8,109 nt of DNA. Origin: a bacterium (lineage in GTDB: Bacteria; Babelota; Babeliae; Babelales; GCA-2401785). The stretch is from the NCBI GenBank assembly GCA_030629865.1, contig DAOVOC010000038.1:1-8109 (forward strand), in the 5' to 3' direction. Shown in pieces: positions 1-5,990 of this stretch; position 1 is the stretch's first letter; every line of letters starts with the position of its first letter. The notes below the pieces were generated by a model. The model saw only the letters and a list, made by a program, of their open reading frames with translations. It ran no database searches and was not told the DNA's origin. Both the position numbers and the translations under genes were made by a program.

Positions 1-621
1 CAGCCTTATGTTTTTTATATGTTTTGGCTTTTATGTAGCTTTGAGCTTGTTTCTACGCTAATGAATTATCGTATGCAATGTTTGATTGCTCAGGCGACAA
101 CAACGATTTCTGGTGTTGGTTCGTTTATGTTTCTGTATACTTTTTCGTTTCAGGTTGTGGGGGCCTTTGTGGCGCTTTTTGGAACAACCGCGATTTTAAA
201 GCACCTTGGTGTGCGAGTTGGGCTTTTTGTAACTCCGGTGATTGTGTTGAGTTTGGCTGTTGGCTTGATTGCGATGCACAATTTGGCGGTTATAACGACA
301 TTAATGCTTACCTTGCGGATTCTCGACTACAGTGTTGATGTGCCAATTCGGCAAATTTTATTTATTCCAACAACACATGATATTCAATACGGCGTAAAGG
401 GCTGGATTGCTTCTGTTGGCAAGACTGTTTCGAAAACTACTGGGTCACTTTTTAATGGTATTGCAACGGTTGTTTCTGGAAATGCATTTTTAATGGCCGT
501 TACTTATGCGCCGCTAGTTTTAGGTGGCTTTTGGTTGTTGACAGCAAATGCGGTTGGTAAGCGGTATCAGAAAGCTGTAGAAAATGAACAGGTGATCGGT
601 GAGGATGATTTTTCTGAATAA
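1..621 (+). CDS. TLC-family ATP/ADP translocase, C-terminal part (5' end outside window)
   Basis: This is the C-terminal 206 residues of an inner-membrane nucleotide transporter of the TLC (bacterial/plastid ATP/ADP antiporter) family, which exchanges host ATP for bacterial ADP or imports other nucleotides. The frame is open from base 1, and the residues before the first ATG at 19 (QPYVFYMFW) align with EPYAIGIFV of the next gene, so 19 is not the true start. Matching motifs in the two genes include FALFGTT-type (VALFGTT), the P-x-R-x-x-L-x-IPT-x-H-x-IQ block and KGWI-x-S-x-GKT-x-SK. Several long hydrophobic stretches are membrane helices. The two proteins look roughly 40% identical by eye, so they are diverged paralogues rather than a recent copy. 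The gene ends TAA followed directly by TAG. Which nucleotide it carries cannot be told; paralogues in this family differ in substrate. Confidence 0.9.
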   Translation, partial: QPYVFYMFWLLCSFELVSTLMNYRMQCLIAQATTTISGVGSFMFLYTFSFQVVGAFVALFGTTAILKHLGVRVGLFVTPVIVLSLAVGLIAMHNLAVITTLMLTLRILDYSVDVPIRQILFIPTTHDIQYGVKGWIASVGKTVSKTTGSLFNGIATVVSGNAFLMAVTYAPLVLGGFWLLTANAVGKRYQKAVENEQVIGEDDFSE

Positions 622-652
622 TAGGCGTTTAAAATCAGAACAATCTACAGGT

Positions 653-679
653 TTGTACAACAAAACATCATGTTATAGT
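653..679 (+). promoter_or_regulatory. Possible promoter of the second translocase gene
   Basis: The 72-base gap between the two translocase genes holds TATAGT at 674-679, a good -10 match, with a weak -35-like TTGTAC at 653-658 (spacer 15, shorter than ideal). TTGTACAA (653-660) is a perfect palindrome and AACAT-C-ATGTT (664-674) is a short inverted repeat overlapping the -10, so an operator is possible. No terminator is visible in the gap, so read-through from the first gene is equally likely. Confidence 0.3.
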
Positions 680-693
680 GGGGAGAAGGACAA

Positions 694-2061
694 ATGTTTG
701 GTTTTATTAAAGCGTTTCGAAATCTAGATAAAGAAGTTGCGAAAAAGATCGGTTTCTTATCAGGAATTTATGCCCTTATAATATTTACATATTCCATTAT
801 AAGGCCTCTTAAGGACGCTGTTTTTCTAGGGTTTGTTGGGGCTGAATATCAACCAATCGCCAAGATTGGAATTATGTGCTTTTCCCCGGTGTTTGTTTTG
901 TTTTATTCTTTAATTATGAGCCGTATGCAGCGGCACCATGCAGTTGCAACACTGATTGGTGGTTATGCCATAATCTGTTTATTTCTTGCTGGAATTTTGC
1001 TGCACCCCGTCATTGGGCTTGCAAATACAGCGACATCTTCTGGCAGGATTCTTGGGTGGTTTGTATATGCGTTGTTTGACATTTTTCCACTAGCGATTGT
1101 GACCGGATTTTGGGCTCTAACTAGCTCTGTAAGTATGCCTGCAAAATCAAGCACTCAATACGGTATTATGACTGCATCTTCACGCCTAGGAGGTGTGCTG
1201 GCATCTGGGTTTGGATATTCTGTATTAAAAAGTGCTTTGCCTCAAACATTTTCTATTCCTGCTCTTATTATTCTTTCAGCAACCACACTTGGGCTTGGTT
1301 CATATATTGTTTTGAAGATGTTTAAAGTATTGAAGCCGGAAACACTTACTGGTTATGCCGATGTTCATGAAATTCAAATAAAGAAAAAAAAGACTGGAAT
1401 TTTAGAAGGATTGAAAGCTGTTGTAACAGAGCCATATGCCATTGGGATTTTTGTGATATTTTGTGCTTATGAGTTGATATCAGCGCTTACAAACTTTAGG
1501 GTCCAGTACATTGTTGCAGCTCAAACAGCTCACTCTGTGCAGAAGATAGGTTCGTATGTTTTTGGTTATACTTTTTTATTTCAGCTTTTAGGGTTCTTTA
1601 TTGCATTGTTTGGAACAACAACCTTGCCTAAAAAAATTGGGATGAGAGTGTGTTTGTTGATAACACCAGCGATTCTATTCCTCTTTTCTACTGCTTTAAT
1701 CGGTAACCTTGATCTTATGATTTTAACGGGAATGATGATTGTGATGAGAGCTTTAAATTATGGATTTAATACTCCCGTTCGAGAAATGCTGTATATACCA
1801 ACAAGTCATAAAATTCAGTTTATGGCAAAGGGATGGATTGATTCGTTTGGCAAAACATTTAGTAAGGCGGCGGCTTCAGTTGTAAACCTTGCGTCTACAA
1901 CAGCCCGATTCGCGGGTCTTTCTGCTATGATAGCGCCAATCTCACTTGTTTTGAGTGGTGGATGGATAGTGACAGCAATTTTGTTGGGAAGTAAACATCA
2001 TATTGCTGTTAAAAAAGGCGAAGTTATTGGTGGCGAGTCAAAGGAAATCTTGTTTAAATAA
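694..2061 (+). CDS. TLC-family ATP/ADP translocase (nucleotide transporter), complete
   Basis: This is a polytopic inner-membrane protein of 455 residues. Members of the family swap host ATP for ADP (energy parasitism) or import nucleotides by proton symport. The family mark near the N-terminus is visible in the first membrane region: IIRPLKDAVFLGFVGAE (about residues 35-51), matching the R-x-LKD and GAE motifs of Tlc proteins. The C-terminal half has FIALFGTT, TPVREMLYIPTSHKIQF and KGWIDSFGKTFSK. About 11-12 hydrophobic helices alternate with short charged loops, and the central basic loop has KKKK at about residues 230-233. At 455 residues it is somewhat shorter than the roughly 500 typical of rickettsial and chlamydial proteins. 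The ATG at 694 follows GGAGAAGG (682-689) at good spacing. It lies 72 bases after a paralogue, forming a tandem pair. The substrate is not determinable from sequence alone. Confidence 0.93.
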   Translation: MFGFIKAFRNLDKEVAKKIGFLSGIYALIIFTYSIIRPLKDAVFLGFVGAEYQPIAKIGIMCFSPVFVLFYSLIMSRMQRHHAVATLIGGYAIICLFLAGILLHPVIGLANTATSSGRILGWFVYALFDIFPLAIVTGFWALTSSVSMPAKSSTQYGIMTASSRLGGVLASGFGYSVLKSALPQTFSIPALIILSATTLGLGSYIVLKMFKVLKPETLTGYADVHEIQIKKKKTGILEGLKAVVTEPYAIGIFVIFCAYELISALTNFRVQYIVAAQTAHSVQKIGSYVFGYTFLFQLLGFFIALFGTTTLPKKIGMRVCLLITPAILFLFSTALIGNLDLMILTGMMIVMRALNYGFNTPVREMLYIPTSHKIQFMAKGWIDSFGKTFSKAAASVVNLASTTARFAGLSAMIAPISLVLSGGWIVTAILLGSKHHIAVKKGEVIGGESKEILFK

Positions 2062-2175
2062 CTATGTTTGGTAGAATTCAGATCGTTGGTTGTATAACGT
2101 GTTTGCTCAAAAGCGAATACAAGAAGTAACGGAAGCTCCGTGGGCCATTGCGCCTGTTTCTGCATAAGGAAGTGC
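2062..2175 (+). promoter_or_regulatory. rpsB leader with possible promoter and hairpin
   Basis: This is the 114-base gap between the translocase gene and rpsB. It contains a -10-like TATAAC at 2093-2098, with a poor TTGGTA 19 bases upstream of it, so the promoter call is weak. Downstream, ACGGA-AGC-TCCGT (2129-2141) is a perfect 5-bp hairpin in what would be the 5' UTR. Ribosomal protein S2 represses its own mRNA through the leader in several bacteria, so a leader structure is reasonable here, but I recognise no specific known motif. The ribosome binding site AAGGAAG (2166-2172) sits just before the ATG at 2176. Confidence 0.3.
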
Positions 2176-3330
2176 ATGTCTGATCTAAAAGATTTTATAA
2201 AAGCTGGTGTTCATTTTGGTCACAGAACTTCAAGATGGTCCCCAAAAATGGGTGCGTTCATTTGGGGAGCTAGGAACAAGGTTCATCTTATTGATGTTTC
2301 TAAAACAGCGTTTCTTTTAGAACATGCGTGCAAAAGCCTAGAAAAAGTTGCTTCAGAGGGTGGAAAAATTTTGTGGGTTGGTACAAAGCGCCCAGCGCAA
2401 GCCACAATTAAAGCAGCTGCAGAACAACTAGCAATGCCTTCAGTTTCTCACCGATGGATTGGTGGAACTCTTACAAACTTTGAGCAAGTAAAAAAAGCTA
2501 TTACACGTCTTTTGCATCTTCGTGATATTGTCGAAAAGCCGATGACCGGCCTTAAAAAAAAAGAAATTGTTCGTATTAAAAAAGAAGCTGATCGTCTTGA
2601 AAAAAATATTGGTGGCATTATCGACCTAAAATTTCCACCAGCAGCATTAGTTGTGGTTGATGCTAAAAAAGAGCGTACTGCAATTCGTGAAGCGAACACT
2701 CTTAAAATTCCTGTGATTGGTATTGTTGATACCAATACAAATCCTGAAGGCGTTACGGTTGTTATTCCTTCAAATGACGATTCTCCTCGCGCTATTACAT
2801 TTTTGCTTGATAAGCTTGTTTCTGCTACTAAAACTGGTGCGGATGCATTTGAAAAGCGTAAAAAAGAAGAAGCTGAAAAGTTAAGGACAGAAAGAGCTAA
2901 GGATGTTGAGCCTGCGGCGAAAAAAATAGAAAAAACTCCGGAAAAGAAAGTTGTAAAGACAGTTGAAAAGAAGGCTATAGAAAAAGCTGTTCCTAAAAAA
3001 GAAGTTGTTGTTAAAAAGGAAACTGCAGAAAGCAAATCGGCTGAGAAGAAGGCTGAAGTTAAAAATGCTCCTGTGAAAAAAGAAACAGTGAAAAAAGAAG
3101 AGCCTAAAGAGAAACCTGAACCTAAAAAACCTGCTACTAAAGAAAAAGCTTCAGCCAAGGAAAAGGCTGAAGTAGTAGCAAAAAAAGCACCTGCGAAAAA
3201 AACTACTACAAAGAAACCTGTTGAAAAAAAAGCTGCGCCAGCTAAAAAGAAAGTTGCTGTAGTAAAGAAGAAAACTTCAACAGTAAAAAAGAAAGCAACA
3301 ACGACCAAAAAAGTTGCTTCTAAAAAATAA
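2176..3330 (+). CDS. rpsB: 30S ribosomal protein S2 with long lysine-rich C-terminal extension
   Basis: This encodes ribosomal protein S2 of the small subunit, 384 residues. The first 225 residues are a normal S2: MSDLKDFIKAGVHFGHRTSR at the start, then W-x-PKM, the RWIGGTLTNF signature, the KKE-x-x-AIREA segment and DTNTNP...IPSNDDSPRAI near the end of the core. Residues 226-384 are an added tail with 55 lysines in 159 residues, many alanines, and repeated KKE, EKK, PAKK and TTKK units. The first 110 tail residues mix lysine and glutamate; the last 49 have 21 lysines and one glutamate, resembling histone H1 or chlamydial Hc1 tails. Normal S2 proteins are about 230-260 residues. The start at 2176 is chosen because the canonical S2 N-terminus begins there with AAGGAAG upstream; a GTG at 2140 would add an unrelated Cys-rich leader. 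tsf, the usual next gene, is absent. An A9 run lies at 2554-2562. Confidence 0.96.
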   Translation: MSDLKDFIKAGVHFGHRTSRWSPKMGAFIWGARNKVHLIDVSKTAFLLEHACKSLEKVASEGGKILWVGTKRPAQATIKAAAEQLAMPSVSHRWIGGTLTNFEQVKKAITRLLHLRDIVEKPMTGLKKKEIVRIKKEADRLEKNIGGIIDLKFPPAALVVVDAKKERTAIREANTLKIPVIGIVDTNTNPEGVTVVIPSNDDSPRAITFLLDKLVSATKTGADAFEKRKKEEAEKLRTERAKDVEPAAKKIEKTPEKKVVKTVEKKAIEKAVPKKEVVVKKETAESKSAEKKAEVKNAPVKKETVKKEEPKEKPEPKKPATKEKASAKEKAEVVAKKAPAKKTTTKKPVEKKAAPAKKKVAVVKKKTSTVKKKATTTKKVASKK

Positions 3331-3337
3331 TTGTTGG

Positions 3338-3429
3338 GGAGAGGTGGCTGAGTGGTCGAAGGCGCATGATTGGAAATCATGTGCATCCCGAAAGGGGTGC
3401 CGAGGGTTCGAATCCCTCTCTCTCCACCA
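3338..3429 (+). tRNA. tRNA-Ser(GGA), class II, CCA encoded
   Basis: This folds as a complete class II tRNA. The acceptor stem is GGAGAGG (3338-3344) with TCTCTCC (3419-3425), closing on one G-U pair. The anticodon stem is CATGA (3365-3369) with TCATG (3377-3381), around loop TTGGAAA and anticodon GGA (3372-3374), reading UCC and UCU. The long variable arm GCATCCC-GAAA-GGGGTGC (within 3382-3401) is typical of serine tRNAs. The T arm is GAGGG-TTCGAAT-CCCTC (3402-3418). CCA is encoded at 3427-3429. The discriminator base is A (3426), where bacterial serine tRNAs usually carry G. It starts only 7 bases after the rpsB stop codon, so it is probably released from the rpsB transcript by tRNA processing enzymes. 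Confidence 0.97.
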
Positions 3430-3450
3430 GATTGTTGAATAGATTTTGAT

Positions 3451-3531
3451 GGGGATGGCAAGGTTCTTGTCGCTTAATCTGTCAGACCCGAAAGGGAACA
3501 GCAGGAGCGGTGGAGAAGTTGTGCCATTCTC
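3451..3531 (+). ncRNA. ffs: Small bacterial signal recognition particle RNA (4.5S type)
   Basis: This is the RNA partner of Ffh in the signal recognition particle, which targets membrane proteins during translation. The conserved domain IV is plain: GTCAG then ACCC, tetraloop GAAA (3490-3493), GGG and AACAGCAG, matching the bacterial GTCAG-GTCC-GGAA-GGAAGCAG pattern. The ends pair as a long hairpin: GGGGATGGCA (3451-3460) with TGCCATTCTC (3522-3531), including two G-U pairs. The molecule is about 81 bases, shorter than the 114 of E. coli 4.5S RNA but in the range of other small SRP RNAs. A run of five T follows (3532-3536), which may end transcription. It begins 21 bases after the tRNA, so its 5' end may come from tRNA 3' processing, and it lies just upstream of the dnaX region as in many bacteria. 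Exact ends are estimates. Confidence 0.88.
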
Positions 3532-3558
3532 TTTTTGTTATACAATCTAAACAAAAAG
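3531..3558 (+). repeat. 9-bp inverted repeat after SRP RNA
   Basis: CTTTTTGTT (3531-3539) and AACAAAAAG (3550-3558) form a perfect 9-bp inverted repeat with a 10-base loop. The 5' arm contains the T run at the SRP RNA end, and the 3' arm overlaps the AAGGA ribosome binding site (3556-3560) of the next gene. An A/T-rich stem like this could help transcription end in either direction or mask the binding site. Function is inferred only. Confidence 0.45.
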
Positions 3559-3568
3559 GATTTTGGTG

Positions 3569-4156
3569 ATGTTAAGAAAATCTTATCTTATTAAGTTTGT
3601 TGTTCTAGGAACTGCTTTTATGATTGTTCCTTTTATAAAGTCTTTTTGTGAGGAAGAAAATATGAAAAAACAGCATATTAACCAAGAGGAAATAAAAGTT
3701 GTTGGTATTCAAGTGAGAACAAATAATAATTTTGAAATGAACCCTGCCGAAGCAAAAATTGGGTCTCTTGTAGGAAAATATTTTGGCACAAATGTGGCAT
3801 CATTGATTCCAGAGAGGAAAACCCCCGGAATTACTTTTTGTGCTTATACAGATTACGAAAGCGACCACACCGGTGATTACACATATTTTATTGGTGAGGA
3901 GGTAACAGATACCTCAAGCATTCCTGATGGCTATGTTTCTTTGATTATTCCAAAAGGCGATTATGTGAAATTTACAAGTGAAAGTGGTGCAATTCCTAAT
4001 GTAGTTTTAGAGCTTTGGCAGAAAATTTGGAAAATGAACTCAGAAGAATTTGATGGTAAGCGCCTGTTTGAAGTCGATTATGAAATTTATGATGCAAGAG
4101 CTACAGACCCACAAAGCGCAATAGTTGACATTTGTATTGGTATAAAAAAACCCTGA
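3569..4156 (+). CDS. GyrI-like / effector-binding domain protein with N-terminal hydrophobic segment
   Basis: The 195-residue protein has a C-terminal GyrI-like (AraC/BmrR-type effector-binding) domain and no DNA-binding part. Such stand-alone domains bind small, often cationic, molecules or resemble DNA gyrase inhibitors. Domain marks are YTDYESDHTGDYTYFIGEEV (residues 93-112), IIPKGDYVKF (126-135), W150 and W154, FEVDYEIYD (167-175) and VDICIGIK (186-193). E172 falls at the glutamate that contacts ligand in this family. Residues 1-26 have a basic start (MLRKSYLIK) and a hydrophobic stretch to about residue 23, like a signal peptide or anchor; no proper lipobox is seen. The ATG at 3569 has AAGGA 8 bases upstream. 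A second in-frame ATG at 3662 (M32) also has a good site, GAGGA, and would give a 164-residue cytosolic protein, the usual size of these domains. Which start is used is unresolved. The ligand is unknown. Confidence 0.8.
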   Translation: MLRKSYLIKFVVLGTAFMIVPFIKSFCEEENMKKQHINQEEIKVVGIQVRTNNNFEMNPAEAKIGSLVGKYFGTNVASLIPERKTPGITFCAYTDYESDHTGDYTYFIGEEVTDTSSIPDGYVSLIIPKGDYVKFTSESGAIPNVVLELWQKIWKMNSEEFDGKRLFEVDYEIYDARATDPQSAIVDICIGIKKP

Positions 4157-4192
4157 TTTGGAATTTCGCTTGTATATAAGTGGGTCTATTTT

Positions 4193-4237
4193 GAGTGAGC
4201 TGTGTTTAAGCGGTTCACTTTTGTATTGGTTTTTTTG
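4193..4237 (+). terminator. Hairpin with T-rich tail before dnaX (terminator or attenuator)
   Basis: GTGAGCTGT (4195-4203) pairs with GCGGTTCAC (4210-4218) across loop GTTTAA, giving 9 pairs including three G-U; two more pairs (4193-4194 with 4219-4220) extend it. TTTT follows at 4219-4222, then a second T7 run at about 4230-4236. The broken T tract makes a strong terminator uncertain. The structure ends only about 12 bases before the dnaX start and its tail runs into the dnaX ribosome binding site GAGG (4237-4240), so it would lie in a leader if dnaX is read through from upstream. Confidence 0.5.
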
Positions 4238-4248
4238 AGGTCGAACAT

Positions 4249-5964
4249 ATGCATCATGCAGCTAATCTTGCTCGCAAGCGCAGGCCACGAACTTTTAAAG
4301 AAGTCGTTGGGCAATCATTTACCATTCGCATGTTGCAAAATGGCCTTTTTTTAGAAAAAATCTTTCCAGCTTATTTATTTGCAGGCCAGAGAGGATGTGG
4401 AAAAACTTCCACAGCGCGCGTATTTGCTAGTGCTCTCAATTGTTTGCAGATAAACAATTTTAGAAAAGCGCCTAAAGACAATGTCATTCCGTGTTTGGAG
4501 TGTGATTCTTGCAAAAGTATGCTTCGAGGGAACCATCCCGATTTTACAGAAGTTGATGCGGCCTCGAATACTGGTGTTGATAATATCAGACAAATTCTGG
4601 AAGCGTCTTCATATCTGCCGCTAATAGGCAAAAAAAAGATTTATCTTATCGACGAAGCACACATGTTGAGTCGTGCTGCTTTTAATGCGCTTCTTAAAAT
4701 TTTGGAAGAACCTCCAGAATCAGTTTTATTTATGCTCGCAACAACTGAGTTTAATAAAATTCCCAACACTGTTAGATCGCGATGTTTTTATGCGCCGTTT
4801 CGTTCCGTTCAGGCAAATGAACAGGTTGAGCATCTAAAAACTTTGTGTGCTAGCGAAAACATTACAGTTGCAGATAGTGCATTGCAGGTAATTGCACAAC
4901 AGAGTGGTGGTTCTATTCGTGATGGCATGAATATGCTCGAGCAGCTTACGTCTCTTAAAGAGGAACTGAATGCCGACTCTGTTAGGACAGCGCTTGGCTT
5001 AGTTTCTCCAAAAGATTTGATAGCCTTATTTTCTTATATTGCTAACAAAGATGTAGAGGGACTTTTAACAGCGTTGACAGCATTTGGCAGTGTAACGCTT
5101 GATACACAGAGCTTATGGAATGGCATTGGTGACCTGCTGCTTGCGATGACACGTGCTCAGTTTTCAGTTGATCTTTCTGCACATTCGCCTTTTGTTGGCT
5201 GTGAGTCCGATTGTGCTTCTTTAGCAAAAACTTGTTCTGCTGTCAGAGTTTATGCGTTGACGCAATTATTTTGGGGTCAGGAAGAGGTCTTTCAAAGAAC
5301 ATCAAATAAAAAAGCATTTTTAGAACATTTGCTTGTGCAGATGGCATTACAAGTAGATATTGCGTCGCTGGAAACATTGGCGGAGCAGTTTGAATCACCT
5401 ACACCAAATGAAGAGAGGGAGCAAGTAGTTCGGCAACCTGCAAGGCGACAAGCAAGCTTTGTTGCGCCAGCTCCGGTTAAAGCAATACAAGAGCCGGTTG
5501 AAACCAAGATTAATGCTTCTCAAAAGCGAGAACCTTCTGTTTGTCAGCAGGCATTTGGTGCAGCATGGAGTTCCTTTGTAGCCGAAAAAACTTTGTGTTC
5601 AGATAAGCTTCTAGCCTCGATTATGTCACAGGCTGTTGGAATAGAGGAAAATGTGGAAAAAAAAGAGTTGGTAATATCTGTTCCTAAGATTAATATGTTT
5701 TTGACAGAAAAAATCTCTTCAAGTAATAATGTTTGGCAGCCGCTTCTACAGCGTTATTTTCCGCAAGCAAGTACAATTGTGCTTAAGGAAGACTCGACCA
5801 AGCCGGCTCAAAATATTTTGGCAAAACCACAAACTCAGGCGACCGTTGAAGCATCAAGTTCTGAGTCGATTGATTTAAGTGACAAAGAGCGTTGGCCGAC
5901 TGCAAATTTGCTCACACAAAAAATCCCAGGTAGAGTAGAGATAACAACAAAAAAAGAACAGTAA
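4249..5964 (+). CDS. dnaX: DNA polymerase III subunit gamma/tau
   Basis: This encodes the ATPase of the clamp loader that places the sliding clamp on DNA and links polymerase to helicase; 571 residues. The N-terminal AAA+ module is complete: LARKRRPRTFKEVVGQ start, Walker A GQRGCGKT (46-53), zinc cysteines C65, C82, C85, C88, Walker B YLIDEAH (132-138), sensor 1 LATTE, the arginine-finger SRC motif (177-179) and sensor 2 GGSIRDG (R224). The collar domain follows to about residue 380. Residues 385-450 are a low-complexity linker, followed by a C-terminal domain of tau type. The zinc loop is longer than in E. coli (16 residues between the first two cysteines instead of 8). An A8 run at 5657-5664 could produce a shorter gamma form. 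GAGG precedes the ATG by 8 bases. The gene is 26 bases from der and probably co-transcribed with it; ybaB and recR, frequent dnaX neighbours, are missing here. Confidence 0.96.
   Translation: MHHAANLARKRRPRTFKEVVGQSFTIRMLQNGLFLEKIFPAYLFAGQRGCGKTSTARVFASALNCLQINNFRKAPKDNVIPCLECDSCKSMLRGNHPDFTEVDAASNTGVDNIRQILEASSYLPLIGKKKIYLIDEAHMLSRAAFNALLKILEEPPESVLFMLATTEFNKIPNTVRSRCFYAPFRSVQANEQVEHLKTLCASENITVADSALQVIAQQSGGSIRDGMNMLEQLTSLKEELNADSVRTALGLVSPKDLIALFSYIANKDVEGLLTALTAFGSVTLDTQSLWNGIGDLLLAMTRAQFSVDLSAHSPFVGCESDCASLAKTCSAVRVYALTQLFWGQEEVFQRTSNKKAFLEHLLVQMALQVDIASLETLAEQFESPTPNEEREQVVRQPARRQASFVAPAPVKAIQEPVETKINASQKREPSVCQQAFGAAWSSFVAEKTLCSDKLLASIMSQAVGIEENVEKKELVISVPKINMFLTEKISSSNNVWQPLLQRYFPQASTIVLKEDSTKPAQNILAKPQTQATVEASSSESIDLSDKERWPTANLLTQKIPGRVEITTKKEQ
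5643..5687 (+). promoter_or_regulatory. Candidate slippage site in dnaX
   Basis: GAA-AAA-AAA-GAG (5656-5667) contains eight A in a row, preceded at about 8 bases by the SD-like AGAGGA (5643-5648), as in the arrangement of E. coli dnaX. Shifting by -1 reads AGA GTT GGT AAT ATC TGT TCC and stops at TAA (5685-5687); losing one A reads AAG AGT TGG TAA and stops at once. Either gives a product of about 474-479 residues that retains the ATPase and collar and loses the C-terminal domain. No strong downstream stem-loop is seen. Another A8 run (4630-4637) lies inside the ATPase domain, so such runs are not unique in this gene. Confidence 0.35.
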
Positions 5965-5990
5965 AACCTTAATTGGAGTTTCTTTTTCAG

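Noticed and set aside
78..338. 86-codon + strand frame rich in Cys, Phe and Trp inside the first translocase gene
   Set aside because: It overlaps the conserved translocase frame completely and looks like an out-of-frame reading.
2140..2175. GTG start extending rpsB by 12 residues
   Set aside because: The added MGHCACFCIRKC has no S2 similarity, has no ribosome binding site, and overlaps the leader hairpin; the ATG at 2176 matches the family start.
2448..3461. A 337-codon open frame on the - strand, antisense to rpsB and the tRNA
   Set aside because: Its start region, GGERGIRTLGTPFG-type, is the well-known false peptide from the antisense of a tRNA-Ser gene, and the rest mirrors the lysine-rich codons as Phe/Ser/Thr. 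rpsB and the tRNA fully explain the stretch.
3563..3568. TTG or GTG starts two codons before ATG 3569
   Set aside because: The spacing from AAGGA (3556-3560) would be 2-5 bases; the ATG has the better distance and codon.
4125..4146. Perfect TTGACA (4125-4130) with TATAAA (4141-4146) as a dnaX promoter
   Set aside because: The spacer is only 10 bases, far too short for a sigma-70-type promoter, and nothing -10-like lies at 17 bases.
4371..4631. Antisense open frames across the DnaX ATPase domain
   Set aside because: They are antisense to highly conserved DnaX motifs and have no recognisable features or ribosome binding site.
5973..5990. TTG start extending der by six residues
   Set aside because: It is itself part of the SD-like TTGGAG, and no site lies before it; the family N-terminus begins at 5991.
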